NCBI GenBank assembly: GCA_905178155.1 | Contig: CAJINV010000003.1 | Location: 4,091,253 to 4,155,252, forward strand | DNA from: Amoebophrya sp. A120 | Taxonomy: Eukaryota > Sar > Dinophyceae > Syndiniales > Amoebophryaceae | DNA length: 64,000 bases | Direction of reading: 5' to 3' | Shown: positions 24,072 to 33,161 of the stretch, piece after piece | Layout: every line of letters begins with the position of its first letter | Position numbering within the stretch: position 1 is the stretch's first letter | Notes under the pieces: generated by a model | Databases searched by the model: none | Told to the model about the DNA's origin: nothing | What the model saw: the letters and a program-made list of their open reading frames with translations, nothing else | Translations under genes and position numbers: made by a program

Positions 24072-24549
24072 GGACGATTTTCTAAACCGAATCTACAGTT
24101 GGAGTTGTGCTGTTGTGTTTATGGATCAAAATTCTCACGTGCTGACGAGATGAAAAGCAGGTTATTATGTTCCCCCGGATCTGTTGGAAATTAGAATTAC
24201 AGGCGTGGCTCCACAAATCCAATCAAGTCTGAAGACAGCTACTGAAAAACCTTTCGATTATTTCGTGCAGCTGAGACAAGTGGAGAAACGTAGTTATTTC
24301 GACGAATGAAATATGTTCAAAATGCTGTCGCGAATCTATAAGGAAGTGGAAGAGACTGACTGTGAGCAGGTTGAATATGACAATTTAAGGGGCAACCATA
24401 AAAAAAGACTACCACATTCTCCGTTTTCAAGAACTTCCCCGCGACTCGGCCGCATCTTCCTAAGGAGAGATCACATTCTAATTCAGGCTCTCGTGAGGGA
24501 CATCAATATCGCAACTACTTTCTACTTCTTTCCGACTCGCTTCATGGCT

Positions 24550-24615
24550 ACGGAAGCCAAAATGAAAATGGCTTCCGTCTATAGACAAGGCAAAGGCCTT
24601 GAGCCAAAATGGCTA
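24550..24615 (-). other. Dinoflagellate spliced-leader (DinoSL) relics
   Basis: On the minus strand, 24615-24598 reads TAGCCATTTTGGCTCAAG, identical to the last 18 nt of the 22-nt DinoSL as I recall it. It is followed by GCC rather than a GT donor, so it is not an intact SL RNA gene. About 20 nt further along lies a hairpin (24578-24550) whose minus strand reads ACGGAAGCCATTTTCATTTT and then GGCTTCCGTAGCCAT. The latter contains a DinoSL-like ATTTTGGCT and the first part of the leader, CCGTAGCCAT. The fragments lie about 480 to 540 nt upstream of the SOD start codon on the same strand, as expected for decayed leader copies left by reinserted trans-spliced mRNA. Confidence 0.65.
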
Positions 24616-24854
24616 ATTGCCGTTCGGTATGCTCGCACTCAGTTGGTGCGGCGGAACAGCAGTTTTGTGGAGAAACGCAAAAAACCCCCAATGAGAGATA
24701 GAGCTGGACGGACTAGTGGAGAAAAACAAAAAGCTACCCTATTTCTTACTTAAAAACGTTGAAAGAAAAAGGAGGTAACGAAAGAGAGGGAGACAGACTA
24801 CCTTGACTGATGCTGATGCTGATGGCGAAGCGCGGGCGCAACGCGGGCGGAGGG

Positions 24855-25177
24855 GCACCGACCTGAAGGGTCCGAAGACGTGCCTTTTTTCGGGGGGTAG
24901 AAGAGGGCTAAACCCGCGCGCAAAACTTCGGCGGGCCTCAATCCATCAAAAAAACAATTTGTGCGTGAACGCAGCAAAAAGTAAAAATGACGGAAGGAGG
25001 TCTTGCAATGTAGCTGATAGCGCCACGCGGACGTGACCACCGGCGGCAGGGACGACCTGAAGGGTCTGGAGACTCCCCTTTTTTCAAGGGGGGTAAGAAA
25101 GCTAAATCCGCACGCAAAACTTCCGCGGGCTTCGAACTACACAAAGATCCTGGATGTGCGTGAATGCTGCAAAAGGA
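24855..25177. repeat. Diverged tandem direct repeat, about 130 bp, period about 192 bp
   Basis: Copy 1 (about 24855-24985) and copy 2 (about 25047-25177) share the same word order: GACCTGAAGGGTC, a CCTTTTTTC tract, GGGGGGTA, CGCAAAACTTC and GTGCGTGAA. Numerous substitutions separate them. The repeat lies between SOD and the small membrane-protein gene and has no open frame in common; its origin is unclear. Confidence 0.6.
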
Positions 25178-25253
25178 TCAGGAAGTAGTAAGAAGTCGAA
25201 TAATATATTTATAAAGCCTTCGAACCACCGACATCCTTATGTTCTCATGCTGT

Positions 25254-25805
25254 TCAACTCCCGACGGTGATCGCAGCACCAGGAGCCCACACGAACTGGA
25301 AGAGTAGCGCGCGGCTAGCAGAACTTTCAGGCGCGAATCGCCGACCTTCCACAAGCGGAGGCCAAACAATAAAATGTTTTTCCAAGCAGAGCTGTAGCGA
25401 GCGCGATAGCGCTGAGGAACAGGTAAGTTGTTTAGAGCCCCGGCGCCAAATGAATCTACTTGCCAGGATTAGCAGACCTGACCCAAAGCTATCTACAGAT
25501 TGACGCCATAATGGAACTCCGCAGACAACGAACCAGCCTCCGATCAGCATATAAATGTCATTCATATCAACTGCGGAACCCGAGTGAGAAAGAACGAAAA
25601 GAGCAACGCTGATAAAGCTGATAAAATAGCAACGCTGATAAAGCTCTACTCGTGCCGAGACAATTCTTTGCTGATCCCAAGAACAGGAAGCGGGCCTCCA
25701 TCTCTTGAACATTTCGACTTCCCTCAAATTTGTTTTTGATCTTTCCGTCGCCATACGAAAAACATGTTCTTTCTGTATCTGCGCATCTCGTTGTACGAAC
25801 ATCAC
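25254..25805 (-). CDS. Putative small membrane protein, unknown family
   Basis: A 183-residue frame. Hydrophobic segments are visible near residues 58-75 (CYFISFISVALFVLSHSG), 83-100 (YMLIGGWFVVCGVPLW) and 107-117 (GSGLLILASRF), so two or three membrane passes are likely, with a basic N-terminus (KRWRPASCSWDQQR). No family recognised. An 18-nt unit (AGCAACGCTGATAAAGCT) is directly repeated around 25611-25648 within the frame, which may be a recent slippage. It lies on the common strand between the PhoD-like and SOD genes. The start could be the second or third Met. Support is only length, hydrophobic pattern and strand. Confidence 0.45.
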   Translation of the reverse strand: MMFVQRDAQIQKEHVFRMATERSKTNLREVEMFKRWRPASCSWDQQRIVSARVELYQRCYFISFISVALFVLSHSGSAVDMNDIYMLIGGWFVVCGVPLWRQSVDSFGSGLLILASRFIWRRGSKQLTCSSALSRSLQLCLEKHFIVWPPLVEGRRFAPESSASRALLFQFVWAPGAAITVGS

Positions 25806-26055
25806 AGCGCTGCTATTGCAGGCCTCCTACGGGGGGCTGCTTTTCTGTGCCTGCTCGTTGTGCAGCAGCAGAAGTTGCAGATTCAGATACAAAAACAAAA
25901 GGAGTGGTAGACAGAGTGGAGAGCAACAGAACTTTGCAGAACTTTTCAGAACTCAGATCGGTGCTTTTTCTTCTCAGTTTCTGCAGTGGCCATGCCCGTG
26001 GCGTTCTTTTTGTCTTCGAACCTCACTTTCGACTGCAGACAACCGACCGAGCCTT

Positions 26056-29000
26056 TTATCCGATGCCGCCCCCGAACCCGCCACTACTTCGGGGCGGTTT
26101 TGCATGCGAGGCGGTTTGACGACGTTCGGGTGATGCTCCGCGTTTCCTCATGCCACCCTGACAAGCGTACCGAGCCCCAGCACCGCCCTGGTTTGAACCT
26201 ACTGCGGATGGCGCTGCCAAAACCCGGTTGCCCGGCAGTCCGCCAAGCCCCACGGGCGCCGGGCTAGTAGCATTTGAAGAACCTCCTACCGCAACTTCCT
26301 GAATTCGGCGCGTTCCTTGCTGAAGCTGGTGGTCGCCGCGCGGCATGGTACCTGCTGGGGTCGTCCTTCCCCTGGCATCCTCCTCCTCCGCAAAGCTCTC
26401 ATCTTCGCCGTCGCGAGCGTGTTCATCTGGACTGGAAAGCAGATCCTCTGCCTCTAGGAGCTGCGGACCGTGGCGGGCATGAAGATCCGGCTCCGCACGC
26501 TCGCTCCTTCGCCGAACCCCAGGAAAGTCGGGCAAGTGCTCCAGAATCCTAGATATCATATTACCTGCAGCCAGAAGGAGGTAGTAGGAGAATGTGGATG
26601 GAAAACCGAAACACCATGAGAGAATAGGAGCAATAAAATATGAATATACTATCTAACGAGCAGCAGTTCGAGTGAGAAAGAAGGAACAAACCCTGCTGCG
26701 GTCGCATGAATCATGTACTTAGTTCTGTTACATCAGATTCAGCAGGAGAAACATCATGGTTGTGCTCTTCATCATCTTCATCACGGTTTTTTACATATAC
26801 CTCTGATCCTCTCTTGAGCTGTGGCGGCCACTATTGCAGTCGGGGTCGTCGGCCGGCCTGTTTCTCTTTTTCTTGTTCGATTTCTCGTCGCCATGTCAGA
26901 CTCATCAGCTTCTGCATCCTCTAGCAGGGTCGTGCCTGCGCTGCCTGTGCGCGTTGGAATTTGTGAAGTAGTAGAGAGTCTCCGGTCAGTGCTCGTAAAC
27001 GAAGATGAGGAGTTGTGTTTGTTTGTTGTGCCAGGGCTCCTCGATCCGGAAGGGGGATTTTCAGTTGTGCCGCGCGCGGCCTGGTGGCGGCTGCCACCGA
27101 GCGAAGTGCTGGACGAAGAGGAGCCTCCTCGTCGTGTGCCGGCGCCGCCGATGTTACCGTCGTCGTCTGACGGATCGTCCTTCCGCGACGAAGAGGATAG
27201 CAAGGTGGCATTTGCCTCGATCAGCCGCTGTTTTTTTCTCAGCTCTTCTTGGCGCCGCTGCAGCTGCCGGGTGGCCCACCAAAACTTCACGTGCGGGCGG
27301 TACTTCAGAAACAGTTTGCTCCCCAAAATCAAGCACAGGATGGTAATCACCGTGATCAGATTCCTGTTGCGTAACGCCTCTGCTTCCCGTTTGCGCCGCC
27401 CACTCTCGTACTGCGCCCACTCGGACTGTGTCACGGTTAGGATCGGCCTTGCTTCCCACTCTTGGACAGGAATTTTTGCAGGTGTCGCGCCAGCTGCAGA
27501 CGCGGTTGATGCCGTTGCAGGTGTAGACGCGGTCTCATCCGTAGTTGTGCCGACCATCCGTCGCTGTAGTCCGAACACATCCACGGTGTACGGGATTACG
27601 ATGGGCCTGTGTGCCTCCGCTCTCATAGATTCCAAGACGGAATCTTTTGGTTGATGCGACTCGGTGTTGTCCGCTGGTGTTGCAGCGTCCGCTTCTTTTG
27701 CTTCAGCCATTTCTTCCATTTCCACTGCCTCGTTGCGTCGCACTCGAGTCAGTTCGTCCTGGTATCTTCTCTCAGCTGCGTGCTTTTGGTGCAGTTTTTC
27801 TACCAGCAGTGCCTCATTAACGCTGAAGCCTCCAAAGTTGTGCTGCACGTTCGGCCCCTTCCAACGCGCTCGAGTCCACAATGCTAACACCAGGTGAGTA
27901 CAGAAATCGATGGGGAAGGGCTGATGTAGAGGAAGAGAATTGAAATCGACAGTGGTCTGCATGAAAATGAAAGGTAGAATGGGGAAACACACGCGCAGCT
28001 TTCTAGTAGCGTGACATTGCACTCCAACTTAGAGGTGAAAAAGAAAAATGGTTCGTAGTCGTTCATGTGGAAAATGAAAATCAGATCCGGCTCGCCGCGT
28101 AATTATGAACCGAGTGCTACAAAAATAATTCGTGCAACAAGTGCTGAGGTACCTTATGCGTGATTCCGCTCGATGTGACTTCAAAGAAGCCGCGCTCTGC
28201 GTTTACTTCTGCAAAGTGGACGTCTCCTGATAGAAAGAGCGTGCGATCCTTGACACGCTCCAACAGCGCAAGAAGCCGTTCCTTGTCGCGCGCAAAGTGC
28301 ATCCAGCTCTCGAAGAGCGGGTTCGACGTCAGCACCTGAATCGACGAGCCAATGACGAGCAGTTTCGGAACTTTACTCGGTGAGACGAGTGACGGGTCGC
28401 CGCCCTCGCTCGTAGGACGATTGTTCTCGTTCCTTTTTTCGTGTTGATCTACTCTGTCATCTTCTCCGAGAAGTAGTTCAGCTCCGCCTTGTTCTTCCGG
28501 GGGAAAGACCTCCTCCAACACGCTTTCGAACCAGGCAAACTGCTCCTACCCCGGTTTTTCATCGTTTTTCAAACTATTGAGCAGGTCTGAAAAATAAAAA
28601 AATGCGACCCGGTCACATGACCCGAGCGTGTGGACCTGAGCGACAGATTCTGTGCACTAGCTAGGGAAAAGGTGGACGATGTTGAGAAGTGACCTTGTGC
28701 ACACTAGCCACTTACTTTATCCGAACCATGTGAGATAGCTCGCTTGGGGGAGCAGATGGGGAAGAATTGAGCTCGCTAGGTGTTTGGTCAAGGTCCAGGC
28801 TTTGGGAGATGTCCCGGACCCGCGGGCCCACAAATTCACTCGAGCCGGCCCTAGTGAAATGAAAAATTGCGAGCCGGTCAAGAATTAGAAAAAATCAAGA
28901 AAAGTGACGCAATTTGGCGCAATGAGCCTGGATTGCCTGCGTTTGCCGTTAGGTGCATGCTCAGGCACCTCCCCCGACGGTTTTGCTTGTATTTTTCGCA

Positions 29001-31658
29001 AGACAAAAATGGCGAAAATGGGCGCCGTGCTTTTTGTTTTGCTTCCGTTTGGGTTTTGTGTCTGGGGTTTTAGCTTGAACATGCATGGCATGCTCGATGC
29101 GCGGCTTGATCGAAATATCTGCCGCATGACGACAGTAAAAGTGCCAAGTTTGATCGGGGGCATAGATTGAACTTGCATGGCATGCTGCACGTTTCGGCGA
29201 CGCATGTTTTGATACTTGTGAGCAAAACTATGGAGCGGCTTAAGTTTTTTATTTTTTTCGAGCTGCTCCATATTTTTATTTTCCAGATCCGCAGAATCTG
29301 TGGGTCTCAGATCTCAGATTCCGGCTCATCCGGAAGACGAGATCCGAAAGCCATGCTCATAATTCTAAGTGTAGACAAATACATATAGGACAACATGAGG
29401 GGCGAGCTGACTCCTGTATGCAAGGTATAATTTCCTAGCGGTCTACATGTGCCAGAGCTAGTGTTAACAAGATCCTCCAGCTCAGGCACCGACGTCGCCG
29501 GGACGTGTGAGCAGGTATCGAAAACATAAAAATCGAACCTGCTCAATAGTTGGAAAAACGATGATATTCCGGGGTAGGGGGAGAAAATTCGTAGGATAGA
29601 TCCTCAGGGGGGAAAATTCCTCCGGGGGGAAGACCTCCTCCATATTGAGAGGAAAAATCCCCCCTCCCCATATTGGAAACGCATTCGTCTGAAAATTTGT
29701 GATGCAGATTTGAGGTCACAAATCCTGTCTGTCTTGCAAGAAGGCAAAGCCAGAGAGTCCGCCGCATTATGCCGGCGGTTTGCAATGCTGTTGGGCTTAC
29801 AGAGACGACATCTGTCATGCTAGTCCCCTACGTCAAAACCTCTCGACGCAGGCTTGGCATATGCCTGCGCTCCTCTCCAGCAAGACAGACCTGATTTGTG
29901 TACGCAAATCCAGCATCAGAAACTTCGTTTCGATATGGGGAGGGGGGATTTTTCCCTTTGATACTCCAAGACGCTTTCGAACCAGGCAAACTGCTCCTCG
30001 CCGAGCAGCTGAATTTTGGCTTTCGCCTATCCTGAGTAAAAACGTACCCACCCCAGAGTTGTAATGCAGATTTGCAATGACAAAGACATTTGTGTTGCGC
30101 ATCCCCATGAGAGCCATTTCCAATCGTGTTTTGGAATTTGTGATGCTGTGAACAGGATCAGCAGGTCGATTTGTGATGCAGCTTTCCTTGCTAACTTGCA
30201 CTACCTTACGGACTGAAACTTGTCATGCGTGACTCACAAAACTCCTAGGTTTGTGTTGCAAAATCCTCATCCTGACTCTGGTGTGGGTACGTTTTTACTC
30301 AGGATATCGCCCCGCTTTCCCACCACCAACCGCAGAACCACGGAAAAGGGAACAAATTCAGAAAGTACTGGGCTGTTCGCGCGAACGCATTCATCACCGG
30401 CCAGAAGATGTGAACCGGTCCGGTGTTGGTGGTGCGGTAAAAAAACTGCAGGAACGGGTTCGTTATCACCAATTCGTTGAAGCTTCGCAGGTCAAACGCC
30501 ACAAAGTGTACCTGGTAATGAAAAAAGCACAAAATGATCGTCCACATCGCTTGTTATTGTTTGCATCTTGTTGTCCCGAAGAATAAACGCAAATCAATTC
30601 TTCAACCAGAATCAATGGATGATCCAAATGGAACGAAACATGTGGAGGCCAGGAACATCATTCTGTTCGATAGTATAATCAGCAAGAACAAACCTCGTAT
30701 TTCTGCTTTTGGGGAGTCGCTTGTGAAAATTGATCATGGTTCCTGCCCCGCGCTCCAGCTCCAAGGTCGACTTCTCCGTCGAAGCGCTTCCAGAAACTGA
30801 GTCCGGGCCCCAGCTGAATGGAGTCGGACTCTTTCACATCTGGAAACACCGCCCGCATATTGTCCTGCCGAACTTTGAGCTCCTCCGGCGGCACTGACGT
30901 TCCGATCGCGTCGTTCAGGCCGAAGTCGTGGTCGTCCCATGGGTATGGGAAACAAAAGCCATGTCGTCCGAAATCCCTTTCAGCGAACAATGCTTCCCTA
31001 GAGCTTGCAGCCGGGGTTTGTGACCAATCATGAAAAGATGAGTTCTTGATCTAAATTTTGCTTGATCAAAAATGCGATGATCAGGGGGTGCCAGAGCTTC
31101 TTGCTTCTTTATCTCGTATCTGCTGTTTTTGCTGCGCTCTTTTCTGGAATGCATGACAGACGCAGATCGAAATTCCGGGCGACTTGGAATCTTTCGCGCA
31201 CGTACGACGCCTAAAATGGTCCGATTTTCGGCGAATTTCGAGTACCAGGGGTTTATCCCGTTGTCTTTGGAGAACATGTCTTCGAGATGGGCCGTGGAAA
31301 GCGCATCGGTCGTGTTCTGGTACGCGCTGTCCCCGAGCCAGATCCATGGCACCTTGTTCGTAGTGGCAGTTGTAGTGCTGGCGCCCCCCGGAAGGTCCAT
31401 CTCGCGGTCCAGCGGCGACGAGCATTTATTTGTTTGCGGGTCGTCGTTCTTGGGGCACGTAGTTGTTGTTCCACCAACATCCTCACTTCCTTGCTCTCCA
31501 AAAGATCCTTCACGTAGGACACGATCTAGCTCCGTCCAGGGCTGGTTTGCGTGAGCTTGCTTCGCGCACGAGCCAAAGCCGAAGCTTACAGGAGCAGCTT
31601 CTGCTAGAGTGATGTAAGCTTCCAATGAAAGCAGGGGGTAGACAAGCATGCCCACCAT
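26056..31658 (-). CDS. PhoD-like metallophosphatase with C-terminal membrane anchor, multi-exon
   Basis: PhoD enzymes are calcium/iron-dependent phosphodiesterase/phosphatases. Exon 1 (from 31658, to about 31206) has a weak signal peptide, then SFGFGSC and WIWLGDSAY, the first metal-site motifs. The next exon (to 30694) has PWDDHDFGLNDA. Exon 30511-30307 continues VHFVAFDLRSF. After the introner at 30028-30306 the frame runs GAKAKIQLLGEEQFAWFESV. The next exon (to 28153) has LLVIGSSIQV, FLSGDVHFAE and EVTSSGITHK, the closing motifs. Exon 27920-26801 completes the domain (GPNVQHNFGGF) and adds a coiled segment, one membrane helix (LITVITILCLILGSKLF) and a Ser-rich tail; exon 26564-26056 ends it. 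Two points are unresolved: the junction before WDDHD, where no in-phase AG fits, and the route through the duplicated exon fragment at 28494-29998. Family call strong, gene model partial. Confidence 0.8.
28494..28547. repeat. PhoD exon fragment, duplicated copy A (uninterrupted)
   Basis: These 54 bp encode (minus) EQFAWFESVLEEVFPPEE. They recur with about three differences at 29964-29998 joined to 29619-29642, where the second copy is split by an introner. Copy A is continuous with the downstream coding exon and so should be in the mature mRNA. Confidence 0.8.
28545..29578. mobile_element. 1.03-kb insert bounded by 42-bp inverted repeats
   Basis: The left arm 28545-28586 begins CCTACCCCGG and ends ATTGAGCAGGT. 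The right arm 29537-29578 is its reverse complement with only a few mismatches (ACCTGCTCAATAGTTGG to CCGGGGTAGG). The interior has no transposase-like frame; a 128-codon minus frame at 28885-29271 is unrecognised. No 5-bp duplication is evident; instead the element is bracketed by the 54-bp PhoD exon duplication. It lies within the PhoD-like gene and must be removed from the mRNA. Confidence 0.6.
29643..29963. mobile_element. Introner, family B (321 bp)
   Basis: Left end TATTGAGAGGAAAAATCCCC, right end GGGGATTTTTCCCTTTGATA; the inverted arms extend through CCCCTCCCCATAT. A perfect duplication CTCCA flanks it (29638-29642 and 29964-29968). It splits copy B of the PhoD exon fragment; removal with one duplication copy would restore SVLEEVFPPEE in frame. 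Confidence 0.85.
29964..29998. repeat. PhoD exon fragment, copy B (5' part; 3' part at 29619-29642)
   Basis: On the minus strand this carries the end of GEEQFAWFESVLE, contiguous with the upstream exon (KIQLLGEE). After the family B introner the fragment continues at 29642-29619 with EVFPPEE. The same protein stretch is present in copy A. Which copy contributes to the mRNA cannot be decided, because splicing anywhere within the shared 54 bp gives the same product. Confidence 0.75.
30028..30306. mobile_element. Introner, family A copy 2 (279 bp)
   Basis: Left end TATCCTGAGTAAAAACGTAC, right end GTACGTTTTTACTCAGGATA, an almost perfect inverted pair. A 5-bp duplication TCGCC flanks it (30023-30027 and 30307-30311). 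The interior is homologous to the copy at 16979-17258 but inverted. It lies in the PhoD-like gene; precise removal with one duplication copy joins GWWWESG to AKAKIQLLG in frame. Confidence 0.9.
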
Positions 31659-33161
31659 AGCGACCTCGATTCTCGTGCGCAGGGTCGTCTGGGTCGTCTT
31701 TATGGCGCAAGAATGCAGTATGTTTCTTCTTCTTCAATACCAGGGCGTGAACTTGTGCTTGATGTGATGTAACATCAAGAATACATGCACATCCATATGC
31801 GAAAATGGCAATTCAGTGTCTTTTTACTTTCCGTTTTGTTTAGCGACAAGTCTTTTTTTACGTTGAAAATGTCGAACTACGACTACCACGTCTGTGGGGG
31901 AAGGACATTAAAAAAGGCACAAAACAAACTTAACAAACCAACGGGAACATCACCGAATTCATTGCTGTGTCCTCCTCCTTGAATATGCGTGCTGCCAAAG
32001 AAGCAAAAACGAACGTAGATACATAGAGATTCAAAAAAGCTACATGATTCAACAATGTGATCGAGATTTAACACATTCACATCTCACGAAAAAAAAAGGC
32101 AAATCAGAGAGTGAGCTCGCACAATTGATTCGTCTCGAAAAAATCAAAATGATCGAGACCGAGACGGAGAAAAAAAAAGAATACGCACCTTTCTGGTTGC
32201 TTCACCAGCTCATCTGACCACACAGACAAAAGAGCGAATTCGCGTCCCGCTTTGCTGAAGAGAAACAGGAAGCCTCACAAAAAAAAAAGCGCGCGGATCG
32301 GAGGGCTGGTCAACTGCGTCCGTTAAGTATCTGTCAGTATCTATCGTCACGTGTGATCGTGGCTTGGTAAGTCTTCGGTGAAGACAGAGACACACTCACC
32401 GATCGACTTCTGGGTGCTCATCAGTACGAAGAAGAAGACACGGAGACATGGCCGGTCGACCAGTGACGGTGTCCACACTCTTGCAAACAAAGGCAAAGCG
32501 CTTGCTTCAGGGCCTGCAATAACATTGCTATGAACTTCACCCCGTGTGTGAGTTGTTCTCCGAAACAGGAAAACGAGAAACGTATTTACTGAATTTCTTT
32601 GGGAACGAAGGACGAGGAAAAATCAATGAGAGTGCCCTGCAAAAAAATCTGTCAGGTGGTAGGTGGGTCTTACTCGAGAAGAAATCATTACACCATTCCT
32701 TTGGTTCTGTGACTGCGTTCGTCGTCACCGCATCTTCCGATGTCAAAAATCCTGAAGTACTTGTACACTAACACTTCTTCTTGTGGTCTAAGAAACTACG
32801 AGCTCTGATGTTGAACAAATACAAAAGCACGCCAAAGAAACGTAAGTATTATACATTTTTTTCAATTTCAACTTATACCTACCAGTTTTCTTTGCCTGTC
32901 ACTGTTTGCGACTGATCTCGTACGATGGCAGCAAATCGGGACGAGGTATTGCAACATCCGTTGCAGCTGGTCCACGATTTTTCTTTCTCTGAGTGTTAGG
33001 GGACATGAATCCTCGCACAGGTGGGAGTTCGTGAACATCAACATAGTTAGCTGCTTTATAGTCAACAACACCACACGCACACGCTTCGCTTTCTCAAGCT
33101 TGACGATGACGTGATGTTATTAGTTAAAATCACGAGCGTCGAAGAACTTGCAAACCTATGC
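31659..33161. other. 1.5-kb spacer, possible extra 3' exon(s) of the upstream gene
   Basis: It lies between the PhoD-like start and the last firm exon of the 1574-residue gene. At about 32890-33000 (minus) an AG is followed by sequence open in two frames: one gives RKKNRGPAATDVAIPRPDLL and a stop; the other gives ERKIVDQLQRMLQYLVP and ends at a GTAGGT donor. The upstream exon ends with an AAG-TGA that could instead be a GTGAGC donor, so one of these may be a real terminal exon. Otherwise A/T-rich with no motif. Confidence 0.4.

Noticed and set aside
24598-24615. Functional SL RNA gene
   Set aside because: The leader match is followed by GCC instead of a GT donor and lacks the first four leader bases; no Sm-like site is evident next to it.
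24313-24753. A 146-codon plus-strand frame upstream of SOD
   Set aside because: It covers the spliced-leader relics and a hairpin on the other strand, has no family motif, and would be the only plus-strand gene.
28885-29271. A 128-codon minus frame inside the 1-kb inverted-repeat element as a transposase
   Set aside because: No DDE/DDD-type motif or DNA-binding domain visible; composition is Lys/Gln/Pro-rich and it lies in an intron.
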